64,000 bases of DNA from Plantago major (GCA_026545765.1 CM048841.1:74212217-74276216); one strand, 5' to 3'; numbered from the stretch's first letter, positions 35,579 through 49,400 are shown. Translations and numbers: made by a program. Notes: generated by a model not told the origin, from the letters alone.

Positions 35579-36426
35579 TGTTGGGGGATGAAACCTCTCA
35601 ACACTAACTAACTAAACTACTACAAGTAACCCGGTCTGTAGCCCGCCTCCTACTTGAAGTCCGAAGGAGTACTTGTCCGAACTAGGGCACCTGAAACGAC
35701 TAAGTGGGTAGAGAAGCTGATACCCGGATTGCCTATGTCAATCCGGTAAGAGACTTTACTCAAGAGAGAGTTGGAAGCTCTCAATGTAATAGTTATGAGG
35801 AAGGTTATTATGCTCAAGAACACTTAGGGATTGTTGCTTCGATATTGCTTACCTTAAGGTCTTGGACCTTGTGCTGTATTTATAGTTATCATATGCTCAT
35901 GAGGTAGCTCATAAGATGATGCCAAGTGTACGATCCAGATTTGGACACCAATGCTACCTTTGGCCCATGGCCCATTAGTGAACAGTATCCAATACCGATA
36001 ACTGGGCCTGGGAGGGTAGTTTGGACCTTTTCCCTCTGAGAGTACCGCTCACTGGGCCGTGTTAGTCCCTCGGACAGATCATCGCTTGGTTGATCGCTTG
36101 GGTGACTCTGGATGTCCGAGCCAAGAGTCTCAGGAAGTATCTCGATGGTTACATTACATACGTTTGGTCTTAGAGTAATGGTGCCGTCCGAGGTTCTCTG
36201 TGACGGTCCGTTAAACATCTCTGCATCGACATGGTCAGTTTACAAGTCCTTTCCTTAGCCACTTTCGGACTAGGCGTGGGATGTAGTGACTTGACGTCTT
36301 GGTCGATTCACTTTGGCGGACCATGTGAGGTCGGACCCGATCTTGAATTGGCTAGTTAAGCCGTGATGCGCTCTAGGACACGCTATATGGCGCCCTTAAC
36401 GGATTGGACATATTTCCGTATCAACA
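35579..36426 (-). repeat. 3' LTR of Tat element A
   Basis: TGTTGGGGGATG...TATCAACA on the plus strand, 848 bp. Its partner is 49562-50429. The adjacent polypurine tract reads TATGTCCCCCCAGTTTCC on the plus strand. Confidence 0.92.
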
Positions 36427-37006
36427 TATGTCCCCCCAGTTTCCAAGTATCTTAGTAGAAGATAGTTGGTAACTATGAGGGATCAGTCGTGTCTGTGGAG
36501 CGTGTCCGAATCGTTAATTAAGAGAAAAAGGAAAAAATCCTTTTTGTCGTGATCCGTCGTCCGTGTCCTCAAGGATTCAATATATCTCTTCCCCCCCCCT
36601 TTTCCGTCTACAGTCCGAGTTATCGCATAACTGGGACTGTAGAGGAAAAGGTATTTGTATCCGAGATATATGTGTCCGAGTACGGTTAGGATCTGACGTA
36701 GCTGTCTGGAAGCTGTCCGTTGGGCCGATTGTTGAATTTGTCCTCTTCGTAAGCCCAAGAGGCCCAATAGGTTGTCTGTTCGGCCCACGGGAGAAAGATC
36801 CCGAGTAAAGAGACGCGGCCGTTGGATCAGGACGACATCAACGGTTGGGGTTCCCTGTCCGATTGATGTGACGCGTCTGTCCAGCATTAAATGCGACGTA
36901 TTGACAGCCATCCACTCGCGAAGCGGTACAACCCTTGGATTGGAGAGGATCAACGGCTGGGATTCAAATTCAAGCGACGTGACTCTTGGCTATCCCATAT
37001 TTCCCT

Positions 37007-37015
37007 TATAAATAG
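37007..37015 (+). promoter_or_regulatory. TATA box of main antisense module (A)
   Basis: TATAAATAG followed by TCAGCCCATCAGTCA, matching element C in context. It lies about 200 bases before the leader-intron donor. Confidence 0.65.
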
Positions 37016-37209
37016 TCAGCCCATCAGTCATTTTCACACTTTTAGCAATCTCGAAACTCAGAGCAATCATTAAGCAATTCAAACAACGCAAGGTCGATCC
37101 GAGCAACTGGGACTTGTAAGAATTTTGGGCCATCAAGCTGAGATCTGTAACCTCGGTGCATTACCCAAGTTCGATCATCCGTGGAACTTCCCTACTTGGA
37201 TATTAGCAA

Positions 37210-37710
37210 GTAAGTACTCTTCTTTGGCCTCGTTTGAGTTGCTTGTATTCGCTATACGCCTATTGCATGTCTAGTGTAGCTTCTTTTGCTGCTTCCGTAA
37301 TTGTGCTTGTCTTCAGTAATTGACTCTTGTGATGCCTTTGGTTTAGACGATAGGTGATGTGTTTCTGCTGCATGCTCATAATATGCCAATTTTCCTCATT
37401 GATGCCTTGTACTCTGATTTGATAAGTCCCGTCCGACACAACCTGTCTTGACAATGCATGTTTACTTGTAAATCAGTGTGGGTTGTGGTATTTAGCCATA
37501 AATTTTTCCTTTTGTCATCGTACCATAAGGGGCAAATCGCGGTGCCAGTGGCACAGCTGCGTGTGCCGGTATCTTGGGGTCCCTGTCCTTCTGTGTATAG
37601 AAAATCTTAGGGTTTAAACTTTTTTGCGGACCTCTGGACTTAATAAGACATATAAATGAACTCTCGGACAATAACAATCATCGTTTCTGATTCGTTTCCT
37701 TCTGCCCTAG
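37210..37710 (+). promoter_or_regulatory. Leader intron of antisense module (A)
   Basis: The donor is CAAGTAAGT (GT at 37210-37211). The acceptor TGCCCTAG ends at 37710, one base before the ATG (37712). It is 501 nt. Donor and acceptor contexts are shared by B and C. Confidence 0.6.
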
Positions 37711-37711
37711 G

Positions 37712-40700
37712 ATGTCCGGGAGCGATAGACAAAACGTTCGCGAGGTGCGGGACTACCAGGCTGGAGTAGGTTTGGGCGATGAATCCGTGGACGTGAACGT
37801 GTCCGTAGGAGACTATCTCGTGGATGTCCTTTCTTCCAGAGATTCCGACGCTAGGCACGGAACCCATGAAACAGTTAATCCTCCGACGGACAGGCCAGTG
37901 GTCGAAGGCGGTGTTGATGAGTCGAGAACATTGGTCCAATCTCGGACTATAGGCGGTGTGGGAGGGCCTATAGATCCGAATGTGCTTCAACTTGAACGGG
38001 CAGGCGACAGCGGGCATGAGGCTGATGACGTGGAGATGTTCGAGGCCGGAGTGGAGGACCGTGTTCTGGTAGAAGCAGGTCCGTCCAAACCAAGCACGTC
38101 CAAAAGACCCGAAGGTGTCCTTGAGGACGAAGAAGATGGTGAGGAAGAGGAGGGTGAGGGCGAGGAGGAAGAAGAAGAAGGATCTCCTGTCACTCGTCCC
38201 TCTAGACGATCCAGTCGACGGATTGCATTACATCCCGCTGCGCCCGTTCAGTCCAATCTTCAATTAATCGAGGGTCGTGGTGCAAAAGCTGCCCGAGTAA
38301 AGTTCCCGCGTCCTGCGTCCGCTGTTACCATAGCGGATCAATTTGGAGAATTAAACGCGGACGGGCTTCTTCCTACGTGTCCATCCAGGGTTAGGGCGGA
38401 GGACATCCCCGAGTGGAGGCGGAAGTGGGAGATCCCTGATTCCGTAGAAATCATGATTCCCGAACCCAGTCACGCCTTTTACAATCCGCCCGCCGGGTAT
38501 ATGTGCGTGCATGAGGTGGCCTTCTCCTGCGGATGGAAGATCCCCATTGCTACCGAGCTGAAAAACATCCTGAACCATATTGGTATAGGTCCGAGTCAGG
38601 TTATCCCCAAGTCCCTGGGTAACCTTATTTGCTTTGTAGTTTTTTGTAAGAAGAAAGGGCAGCCTGTAAACTTTGAGAATTTTAGGCAGCTCTTCCATGT
38701 CTCGTTCAGCCCGGGGAATCCACTATTCTATACTTTCATGAATAGTGTTGATACGGACATATGTCCAATCCATCATAAAGGACCTAGGAACGAATCCTAA
38801 GGCATCCCAAGTCATCCAATGGATCCGAGGCACTTATGTCCGAGCCAATGGTCCGATCCGGGCAGACCACCTATGGTCCGACCCACCCTGAAAGAAAGGG
38901 ACAAAGGATTAGGACCTGCTAGGCCCGACCCGGAACCATAGGTCCGACCCACCATGGTCCGAGCCTCCCTGGGAAAGGAGCATAGTGCTAAGTCAGCACC
39001 CCCTCCGACCCAAAGACTCCGATACGGATGTTAACTCGGATCCAGCGTGACCATCTCAAAGGCTACCAAGCAAGTGGGCACCAAAGAGTGAGATGTCCGA
39101 ACCCATGAGCTCCGAATCGGAAGAGTTGGACAGACAGAGGAACTTCCTCATCTGACAACCAGGTACTGTCCGGATCAGACATCCGGACCGACCCCTCCGA
39201 ACCGGAGATCTCGGCAGACTCTGTCACATCCTCAAGAACTCTCCCAATAATGACCAAATTACCCCTAAAGCCCAAGATGGCATGGGCTAAAGCTTCATTA
39301 TTGGGCTATGGGCCTCATCTTAGCATTGGTGGCTCAATCCTAGCCGTACACATGGCGCGATCCTAGCAAGGCCTTCCATCTCAATGGTAGCCTATAAATA
39401 GGGCACATATCCCAATAAGCAAGGCACTTCAAGTAAGTCACTTCGAACAAGTCTTCTCACTAGTCACATCACGAGCACTATACAGAGTCGATCCGCAGTC
39501 ACTCTCGAGTAAAGTCTCATCCCGGTTTGACACTTAGCAAACCGGGTACTAATCCCCCCCCCCACTCAAGTGTGCAGGTCTTATCAGGGGTAGTTGGCAG
39601 CTGGTTCTTACGCTTCGATCCTCACCTAGCAAGGAGCCTCTCATCTTGGCACCATTTGGAAGAGTTAAATAAATCTAAGTGATTGTGGAGTTAGACCCCC
39701 AACAAATAGGAAACACTACAACTTTATTTCGGACTCCATCTCGTCGTTGGGGTCGAAGTGGTGGGGCAAGTACATTTTCGTACGCATGGCTCTGAAACCA
39801 GGAGAGTCCGAGAGGCAGCGAGAACAGTGGGGACTGCCCACAAAGTTTCTGAGGGAGAGCATCCCGGACTGGCGCCCTCTCCCAAAGAATGTGGCTCCGT
39901 GGGTGGCGGCCATCCACAAAAAGTATGACCCACCAACTTATCCGTTTCACGGATTGATCTGTCAGCCACTTCCCTACCTTTGCGGACTAACCGGTGAAGT
40001 AGATGTGGGAGGGAAGACGGACTTCAGTAAGAATTCGTTGACCGGAGACTTTGGCATTTTTTCTTCTTCATTATACTCTATTTTGATCACGAGTTTCCGC
40101 AGTTCCGATAATCTTTCTTTAACCCGCCTGTTTCTAACGCCCTTGGTTTATTGTGCAGCTCACTGGTTTGATTACATCATGTCGACTCTCGGGGAGAAGA
40201 AGAGGTTGCTGAGGGAACAGCAAGCTTTGGAAGTCGCGGCTGGTCAAAGGACCAAGATCATTAACACTTCCGCGGGTCTGCCCATGTCGGATCCGAAAAA
40301 TGCTGCTGTGTTCGCCGCTGAAGAAAGGCGGAGCAAGGCTGGTGAAGACTCCCAGGCCCTGGCGGTGCCTGATAAGGGTAAGGCTCCTGCTACGCGGAGC
40401 GCCACTGCCAACACTCGAGCTCCACCCCGAGACGTGCTTATGCGGGACGCCATCATCTCGGGACAAAATAGGGCGGCAAGCTCGGAGGCTCCTGCTGCTG
40501 CGAAGAGGCAGCAGTTGTCCGCTGTCCTTCCTGTGGACCAAACTGCTCTGGACAAAGAGTATGAGCGTGCTTGCGTACTTCCAGAAATGGAGCGAGTTGG
40601 AGGGTTGGATGCTCTATACCAGCGGGTAAATAATCTGTCCTTAGTTTACTCGTTTTGTTCTTAATGTGATACAAATATAACTTGTATCTACTCGGGTGTT

Positions 40701-41493
40701 TCCCCAGCTTGGGTGTTTCATCAAGGCCATGCAGTGGAAGGCCAGTGAGCGGGCCACCATTGAAGAGGATCTTCATAAGGTTGTGTCCGCATCCGCGGAT
40801 GAGGCGGAGAAAGCGAAGCAGCTGGAGATGAAGCTGAAGGTGAAAGAGGTGAACTTCCACAAGCTGAAGACCAGTTGGGAGAAAATTAAGGCGGAATTCG
40901 ACCACCAGGAGAGATTCGTCGATAAGGCGATGCAGGCTTTCCTGGAATTTAAGAACTTCCTGGTCAGTGGCCTCCAATATGTCCGTCTTTACGCCGCCCG
41001 TGACTTCTCGAGGTCTGCTTCTTTCAAGTTCCTGACGTCGGACAAGTCGGATGCCGCCCGGCTGGATGGGTTTGTGTCCGCGATCGGACAGATGCAGTCC
41101 AAGGGACTTCTTCCACCAGACTTTGACTGGAAGGCGGAGGGATTAATCCCTTCTGCGGACGCGAACGGTGTCGAAGTGCCCGTCGATAGTGTCTCGGACG
41201 AGCAGTTGGCTGCATGCGAGTTCGTGGAACTGGTCACCGAGGAAGGCGAGATTGAGATCCAGAACGGCGGGCCTTTCCTTCCGAGGTTCGTCCCGGAAGC
41301 TCTTCTGAAAGTGGGCCTTGTACCCTTTAGCGATTATCGGGCTTTCCTGCAAAAGTGGTTTGCCCTACCTGCCCGCGTTCTCGATCTTCCCGCGGATTTC
41401 GACTTGTTTGCCCACGCTCAAGCTCTTGCTGCGGAAGCCACCAATCGTCCTGAAGCTGAGGAAGCTGGTCCAAGCCAGACTGGGGCCGAATGA
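37712..41493 (+). other. Antisense module of Tat element A (Transposase_28-like)
   Basis: Read opposite to gag-pol. It starts MSGSDRQNVRE, then an acidic Glu run (near 38130-38190), then the Transposase_28-like domain (HAFYNPPAGYMCVHE, IPKSLGNLICF), which is split by the solo LTR at 38746-39704 and resumes about 39720-40030. An Ala-rich linker follows (about 40180-40665), then a Lys/Glu coiled-coil-like segment and C-terminal domain (40696-41493, ending near EAGPSQTGAE). Apparent introns separate the parts. Proteins of elements A and C are close relatives; B is more distant. Function in the element's life cycle is unknown. Confidence 0.7.
38746..39704 (+). mobile_element. Family-B solo LTR inside element A
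   Basis: 959 bp, TGTTGATACGG...CCCCAACA, flanked by AATAG target copies (38741-38745 and 39705-39709). It matches the element B LTRs with noticeable divergence, including the CCTATAAATAGGG box and C run. No internal region remains, so it is the product of LTR-LTR recombination. It interrupts the antisense module of A. Confidence 0.92.
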
Positions 41494-41500
41494 GAAGTCT

Positions 41501-41512
41501 GGGGTATGCCCC
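41501..41512. promoter_or_regulatory. Post-stop near-palindrome GGGGTATGCCCC
   Basis: It starts 8 bases past the end (41493) of the last main-module frame in element A. Confidence 0.6.
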
Positions 41513-41920
41513 TTTAGAAAATCTGTATTTGCTGACTTTTTCTGTTGTATTTGCATCTTTTGATAACTCGGAATATCCTTCCATATTATGACAATGTTCC
41601 ATATTTTATCCGAGGAAATGAACCTCCTATGCTTCAAATGTTTACTTGCTCTCTTCTTCGTTCCTTTCTTTATTCGTTGTTCATAAGCTGAGTTATTATA
41701 AATTATCCATCTCTTAAGAGCACGGACCGCTGGAAATGGTATCTGATGTAGAAATCAGACCATCATCTTTCCGATACCCGGACGGTTCGTCCCTTGGGAT
41801 GCGAGATTCTTCTAGAAGGAGGAAGGTGAAGCAGTGAAATAGTCATTATGACTACGTCTTTTCATCTTCTTAGTCGTCGGATGGTTGACAGATGTCGAGA
41901 TCTGAAAGACTCATTGCCAC

Positions 41921-41929
41921 TATAAATAA
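41921..41929 (+). promoter_or_regulatory. TATA box of small antisense gene (A)
   Basis: CACTATAAATAAGGGTGTGG, 74 bases before the ATG at 41995. The context is shared with element C (about 1093-1112). Confidence 0.65.
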
Positions 41930-41994
41930 GGGTGTGGTAGTTCTCCTTTTTCACTGATGTACCTTCCTGCGTTTTATCCACAGTGTTCTTGAGA

Positions 41995-42276
41995 ATGTCA
42001 GAAACAAGCGATGATGAGTATGGTCACTGGGTAAACTGCGCTTGCGGGAACATGCATCCGCCTATTTATCCGGGTAGAGGCACCGAGGGTGACCCGATTA
42101 TCCTGGATTTTGAAGGCGATCCCCCTCAATGTCCAGGAATAGCTAGGAGATTGGCTGAGGAGGAGAGAGAGCGGACACTGAGGTTGATCCGTATGAGGAT
42201 CCGTGCGCAACAGCAAGCTCGTCAGGGCCGAGGTGGACGCTCGGAATCCCAAGGCTCGACTTCCGGGGTCTGGTGA
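41995..42276 (+). CDS. Small antisense protein of Tat element A
   Basis: 93 residues from the ATG at 41995, beginning MSETSDDEYGHWVNCACGN. The WVNCACGNMHPP core, the DPIILDFEGDPPQCPG stretch and an Arg/Glu-rich segment (residues about 50-75) align end to end with the frame at 723-1004 in element C. It has its own TATA box (41921) and post-stop palindrome (42287-42300), which argues for an independent transcript. The upstream in-frame ATG at 41983 is not shared in C, so I prefer 41995. No family is recognised. Confidence 0.6.
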   Translation: MSETSDDEYGHWVNCACGNMHPPIYPGRGTEGDPIILDFEGDPPQCPGIARRLAEEERERTLRLIRMRIRAQQQARQGRGGRSESQGSTSGVW

Positions 42277-42286
42277 GGGAGCAAGG

Positions 42287-42300
42287 CGGGGTATGCCCCG
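42287..42300. promoter_or_regulatory. Post-stop near-palindrome CGGGGTATGCCCCG
   Basis: It lies about 10 bases past the stop of the small antisense gene of element A. Confidence 0.6.
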
Positions 42301-42720
42301 TGAATGCATGTACTGCTCTTCAGGCCTTTTCATATTGTACTTCTATTATGTAAATGTTCGGATAATTTTGTTTATAAAATTCGAACTATTTTTCCTCGGA
42401 CGGAACCTCCGTCCTTTCCTTCTTGCAGACCTCGTCGGATGATACTGGCACATATATTTTTTGTAAAAAATGGCTAAGAAACTCGGACGTAGTTGATGGG
42501 CTTGTTTGGGCTTGATTGGATAAACCCGTCTGGCCCAACACTGTTCAACCCAAATGAATAGTTTGAGCCCATTGTCGACGTCGAAGTTTTGACATGTCGG
42601 ACGCACATTGGTTCGCCACTTCTATAAATACTGCGGATCCCTCTTGGCCTTAGTCGTGCAAATCCAACTTCCACTTTCCAAATCTACTTAATAGCAAAAA
42701 GACGGTTTCTTGAATAGTTT

Positions 42721-42793
42721 CCCCCTCTTGACTCCCGTCCACTCTCAAATCGGCATTTATCCTGAGTTTGAGAGTGGAGTGGGCCTAGAGGGG
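42721..42793. repeat. Long hairpin of Tat elements (A copy)
   Basis: A perfect 11-bp inner stem CCACTCTCAAA (42739-42749) and TTTGAGAGTGG (42767-42777), a 17-nt loop, and an imperfect outer stem to about 42721 and 42793. A TATA-like CTATAAATACTGC lies upstream at about 42623. Counterpart: 309-380. Confidence 0.75.
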
Positions 42794-43479
42794 AAAATCG
42801 TTGAAGATCAGTCACCGAAAAGCATAGATCTCAGTTTGAATGTATATCTGCTCGTCTCCTCTATTTTCTTCCGTCCCCACTTTAATGGCTCAAATCTCTC
42901 TTATGATGGAAACAGTTTCCGAATTTCAAGAGAGTTTGAGTCTTTAAAGCCGGTGCGGCGGAAATCTCTTCCTATCTGCACTTTGTTTTCCCCGGTTATC
43001 GGACTTGCCTTCCGTGTTTCGGTGGTATCCTAATGGATTCCGGCATGCTTAACCGTTTTCTTGTGTGCAGGTAGATTGAGTTCCTAGTCTCCACGGAAAC
43101 CAGATCTTTGCGCTTTGACACGGAGGAAGCTTTTTCTACGGGGGACGATCTTTGCTGGGAGATGACGTATCTCCAGAGACATTTTCTGCCTTTTTCTCGT
43201 AGTGTTCAGATATCGATCCGTGATTTGCAAATTGTACAGACAATATTAAGTGTAATTTGTCTATGTATGAACGAAATCTCTTGCTTTCTTTGTAGCTAAT
43301 CGAACATTAGAAATCGAAAGATAGAGGTTGTATTGATTTGTCGAAAATTCAATTACAACTTGCGGGCTCTATGGCCAATAACAAAAGGATCAAAAAAGAA
43401 ACAGAACTGACGGAGTTCCGTGTCACAAATGGTTGGTATCGAAATGATCAATCGACATGGAGCTCCGCGCAATTCCTCT
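42794..43479. other. Spacer between hairpin and pol of element A
   Basis: No convincing gene. The region separates the antisense genes from the 3' end of integrase; part of it may be 3' untranslated sequence of gag-pol. Confidence 0.4.
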
Positions 43480-46400
43480 TTAGGCATAGAACTTCTGGAG
43501 GTTTCTAGCATTCCACGGACGCCTGAGGAGATGTCCGTGCTCATCTTCTAATACATAACTGCCATTTACTCTGGCCCCAACAATCTTGTAGGGTCCTTCC
43601 CACTTGGGCTTGAGTTTTCCAACATTGCTCAAGATGTCGGCCCGCCGGAGCACTAGGTCCCCGACTTGCAAGTTTGCCGCATGAACGTTCCTTTTGTAGG
43701 CTCGGGCGGCGGTTGCCTGATACCTAAGGATGTTCGCCAGTGCATCAGACCTTTTCTGTTCAAACATGTCCAGCTCGAATATCCGAGTTTCTCGGTTTGC
43801 CTTGTCTTCAAACTCTTGGATTCTCAAAGTCTCTACAGCAATCTCGGATGGTATGACTGCCTCTGAACCATACACCAAAGAGAAAGGAGTTTCTTTGGTC
43901 GCAGTCCGTCTGATGGTGCGATCGCCCATAGCACGCCTTCCGTGTCGTCCTTGACTTTCTTGCGAAGTTCTCAATCGCTTCGAGGATCTTGACTATTGTT
44001 TTGTTTGTGGACTCGGCTGTCCATTGGCTTGCGGGTATCCAAGATGTAAATCGTTGCTCGATTTTGAAGGACGCCACCATTCCTTGACTATGTCCCGAGA
44101 ACTGGCACCATTGTCCGAGACGAGAATCTCAAGTGCCAAAGCGGCAGATGATATTCTTCCGGATAAAGGTCCTTTTCGACTCTCTGTAATGGTCGCAACA
44201 GCCTCGGCTTCTACCCATTTGGTAAAGTACTCCACAGCTACAATGAGAAACTTCTTCTGCTGGGTACCCCTCGAAAATGGTCCGACAATGTCGATACCCC
44301 ACTGATCGAACGGACACGCTATGATTGACGGAATCATAGGGTTCGTCGGGCGATGTGGGATGTTCGCGTAATATTGGCAATCCTGACATCTCCGGGCGTG
44401 GTCGGCGGAATCTTTACCGATGGTGGGCCAATAATAGCCTTGTCGTATGATTTTCTGGGCAAGGGTCCTCCCCCCGGAATGACTCCCACAGCTTCCGTTG
44501 TGTATCTCTTCAAGCACGGTCTATGCTTCTTGTGGGTTTAAGCATCTCAGGTGGGTCCCGGAAAAAGATCTTTTGTACAGATCATCACCCATTATAAAAT
44601 ATCTGTTTGCTCGGCACTGCACACTCCTTGATTCTTTCGGATCGGCCGGCAAAGATCCGTCCTTGAGATAGTTAAAAATGTCAGTCATCCAGTTTCTCCC
44701 CATGTCAAGTATCATGACCGCCGAACTGGAACTCATGACGGATGAGTCAGTGATGGTGAGTAGAATTACTCTCCTTGTGTCCAAAGCCGCTGTAGCAGAT
44801 GCGTATTTTGCCAAGGCATCAGCTCTTTCGTTCCAAACTCTGTCAAACTTTTCCAGGGTGAATTCCTCGAAGTGGCTGGCCTCATTCTTGAGTAGCTCAA
44901 GATACTTGATCATCGAAGGACCTTTTGTGGCAAAACTTCCTGAAAATTGGGCTTGGACAAGCTGTGAGTCCGTGTAAGCTTTGACCTTCCGGGCTTGGAG
45001 AGACTTGGCCAGTCGCAGCCCCATTAAAAGTGCTTCATACTCTGCCTCATTATTTGTAACTTTGAAATCCAAGGAAACCGCATAATCGAGTTCCGCGCCC
45101 TGCGGGCTCTTAAGGTAGATTCCAATTCCTCCCACTCTTCCAGTGGAAGAACCATCGACTTCCAATGTCCAAATATCCGAAGGATGTTTTTTGACTTGGA
45201 GATCTCCTGCGAGCTGCTGAGGTTCCGCTCTTGGTTCATTCCCTCCAGTGATTTTCGTTCTGATGCTGTCCGAACTGGGATCTCTGGGATCATCAGCAAG
45301 TAGAAACATTTGGTTGACCCGAGTTTCTCCCTCTGACCAAGGGAGGGGTCGATTGATGAACTGGGCTTCCTCAAGGTTTTCTGGGTTGAACCTTGGAAGG
45401 GCTGGATTTCGGACTATATGTTTGGCGATTAAGCACTCGAGCACTGGCTTGTCAGTGACTTTCTCTGAATCTTTCTCTGGGTAATCCGCCAAGAAGTCGG
45501 CGAGGACTTGAGCCTTTTTGGCTGACAGAGCCTGGTAGCAAATGTCGTATTCACTGAGCTCGATCGCCCACTTAGAGAGTCGTCCAGATTGGTCGGGCTT
45601 TCCTAGGACCTGTTTCAAAGGTTCCGTAGTTAGTACCACTATTTTGTGAGACTTAAAGTAAGGTTTTAACCATCTGGCGGTATAAACTAAAGCGTATGCG
45701 AGTTTCTCGATCTTCACGTATCTTGTCTCCGCCCCAGCAAGGGCTTTGCTAAGATAGTAGATCGGCAAATGCTCGTTAGCTTGAATCCGTATTAGGACGG
45801 AACTCATTGCCTCTTCCGTAATTGCTAGGTAGAGGTAGAGTGGTTCTCCTTCGACGGGCTTGGAGAGCAGTGGAGGGGAATGGAGGTATTCTTTCAACTT
45901 TTCGAAAGCCTCAGAACATTCCGCGGTCCACACAAAGTTCTCTCCTTTCCGGAGGGTTTTGAAGAACGGAAGATTTTTCTCGGCTGACCGGGAAATAAAA
46001 CGACTTAAGGACATGAGACTTCCTATGAGCCGCTGTACCTCATTGAGGGTTTTCGGGTGTGGCAGATCTAGGATCGCCTTGATTTTCTCGGGATTGGCGC
46101 TGATTCCCCTTTCCGTGACCATGTATCCGAGGAATTTTCCTCCCTTCACTCCGAAAGTGCATTTTTCCGGATTCAGTTTCATCCCATACTTCCGCAGGAT
46201 GGAAAAGCAATTGTTGAGATGCTCAATATGCTCTTCCTCAGTCTTACTTTTAACGAGCATGTCGTCTACGTAGACTTCCATCGTCTTTCCGATCTCGTCT
46301 TTGAACATTTGGTTTACCAGTCGCTGGTAGGTGGCTCCCGCGTTCTTCAGTCCGAATGGCATCACCTTGAAGCAGTATACTCCTCCTGCCGCGAAGAAAG

Positions 46401-49400
46401 CCGTTTTCTTAACGTCCTCCCTGGCCATCCGAATTTGGTAGAAGCCTTGGTATGCGTCCATGAAGCTCAGTAGCGCACATCCGGAGGTAGAGTCAACCAG
46501 TTGATCTATCCGTGGCAATGGATACGGATCCTTGGGGCAAAACTTGTTCAACCTTGTGAAGTCATTACACATTCGCCACTTGCCTGGCGACTTTTCGACC
46601 AGAACGACATTGCAAACCCAGTCAGAGTAGCGGACTTCCTCGATGTGTCCTGCCTTTAGGAGTCGATCAACTTCGGCGGAAATGATGGCATCCTTGATAG
46701 GGCCAAAGTCTTTCCTTTTCTGTCTGATGTATTTGACCGAAGGATCCATGTTCAGACGGTGAACCGTAACCCGTGGGTCGATCCCCTTCAGGTCGTCGGT
46801 ACTCCAGGCGAACACATCGCTGTTTTCTCGGAGGCAAGCGACGAGCTTCATCTCTACTTCCACATTCATTTCGGTCCCAATCCTTGTTTTCTTCTCGGGA
46901 TCGCCAGCAATAATTTCGATCTCTTTAAGGGTCTCATGGGGCTCGATTCGCGTTGTTCTAGGAAATTTTTCCTTCTGGCTTCCTACGCCGACTTGTGAGT
47001 CCTCCTTTCTGGGTGGAAGGATAGTAGCGTCAGAGTCACGGTGATGATAGCAAGCGCACGCGCCTTCTTGTGGACATGATATAACATTCCCAAGCTTCTC
47101 TGACATTTCCGAGCTCTTGTCCGACTCCGAAGGCCGTTGGGAACTTCATCCTGTTATGGAGAGTAGATGAAACAGCTCGGAACTGGTTGAGACCTGGGCG
47201 TCCGAAGATGGCACTGTAGTCGAAAGTTTGTTCGACCACCACAAAGCGGACTTCTTGTGTCACCCTTGCCGGAAAGGTACCGAGAGAAACATGTAACATG
47301 ATACTGCCGAGGGGTCGTACAGTTCCTCCTCTGAATCCTAATATGGAGGTGTGCACTCTGCCATATCGGACTCTTCCTAATGCCATCTGATCCAATGTCC
47401 TCTTAGAGATGATGTTCGAGGAGCTTCCCGTGTCAACCAAGATCTTGTTCACTCGGTAGGTTGCAATGGTCAAGGAGACCACCAGTGGGACATCTGGGTT
47501 TTCGATGTCTTCTCCCCCTGCCGTAGGAGGAGGAATTTCACTATCATCGAATGATATGGCGTTAGTGCCTGGAATTGCCGGACTGGCATATGCTCGGTCG
47601 TTGTTTCGGAGGTTTTGCGCGGTGCGCTCCCTTGCGTTCCTGCTATCGCCCCCCGTTGGTCCTCCCGCAATAGTGTTGATCACCCCACTGTATGGGGCAT
47701 TTTCCATTTCGATATCGTCAGTGTATTGGTAAGAACGCTGGTCCAGATGGGGCGGATAGTTGGTTGGCAGAGGTGGCAAAGGCAGTGAGTGGGGCGGTGG
47801 TTCCGTCATCCTCTCCTCTCTCCTTTGCTCTGTTCTATCTTGCATGTGTTCGTCCTTATAGATATGCTCCTTCAATTTTCCATCCCTTATCGTGTTCCAC
47901 TTTTGTTTTCAATGCGTCTGCTTTCGTGTCCATGACACTTGTGAAACTTGCTGACCTTTTTATGTTCTTACTCTTACGGCCGCCGAGGGGCTTCGCCATC
48001 GACGCCGACAAATTTCTTCTCCACAATAGTTGCCAAGATGTCGGATCTTGGTCTGTTGAGCCGGGTATAGTCCACATATCGTCTTGGCGGACTTCTCTCC
48101 CTGTGAAAACCTCTGTCTCTTTGATCCCTTCTTGAATCGAACTTTGTCGGGCGTTAGTCTTGTTTCACCGGATCCTTCGCTTTCTTGGAGCTGGCCCTCA
48201 CTGGAACATTCCTTCTGTAATCTTCTCCATACATCACTTCCTCACAGATGTCTTCTAAGTATTTTTCGCTTCTTACTTCTTGACTTGAGAGTTTTCTTCG
48301 GAGTTCCGAGTTGAGAGTATTAGCATACAGGTGTCGGACCCGTTCTTTAATACTGTGTGGCTCAACCCGAAGAACCTCCGTGTGAAATCGATCTAAGAAA
48401 GTCCTTAGATCCTCGTGCTCTCCCTGTATGACGCCGGCTAGATGCTCCACGGTACGCTTTCTCCTCTTGGATTTGCCGAATCGAGCTAAGAATTTAGAAG
48501 ACAGATCCGCGTACGACTGTATCGAATTATTCGGAAAAGAGGTGTCCAATCCATGGCAGTCCCGAAGAGAGTGGACGAGAAGGTGAGGGCTTTAGTGTTG
48601 TCACTCATCCCTTTGGAATCCATCTTGCTATTGAAGCGTGTCAGGTGACCCACGGGACAAGCGTCCCCATAGTAGTATTCCAAGTTTGGAATCACTTGGT
48701 CCGAATTCCTGTTTCTCTCCTTCTCTCTCATCACATAGGGATTTGCTACCGGTAGTTATCTGCTCGTGATCTTTTACGAGACGTCCGAGGCTTTGAATCT
48801 GAGCTTCTAAAGCCTTTTGCTGGGCATAGATCTCGTCTGCCGTCATGATCTCCCCTGTCCTCGGATGCATGGCCACATCCGCGGGAAGTTCGTTCATGCG
48901 GGCTCTTGGAATTGTTTCTGCCACTTGATCCCGGTCCCTCGGAGGCACTGGGAGTGGAACTTCCGGGTGTCTATTGTTCACGTCTTGGCGCTCTCTCCTC
49001 ACTTGACGGCTTCCTTCCCCTCGGATCTGTGAGGCTGATGCCCGCCTGTCCAATAGATCTCGCAAATCCTCCTGGGGTTGCTGGTCTCCTAATCTCTGCT
49101 CAATCGGACGTTGTCCGTTCCTAGACATTGCTGGCTCTGCCTGAGGAGGTGTAACCACTGGCGGAGTGGTTTGTTGCGGAGGAGCATTGTTGGATCCCAG
49201 GCACCCTTGGATGATCGTTAGCAGCCTGTCAAACTGCACCTCGCTCAATCCAAGGTCGTTAGTGCGGACAATGCGTCCATCAGGCATCGTGAATTGTTGG
49301 GGTGCGGGTGGGCCTTGAGCTCCTGTCGGAGAAGATCGGGCCGCACCTTCTTCCGAGGAAGGACTGGCTGTGCGTCCCTCGCTTGGATATCTTCCTCTTA

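Noticed and set aside
37987-38193. Ser-rich minus-strand frame in element A
   Set aside because: Same shadow effect over the acidic run.
42710-43033. Frame beginning NSFPLLTPVHSQ, similar to one at 198-392
   Set aside because: There is no ATG start, and the shared part coincides with the conserved hairpin, so RNA structure explains the similarity better than coding.
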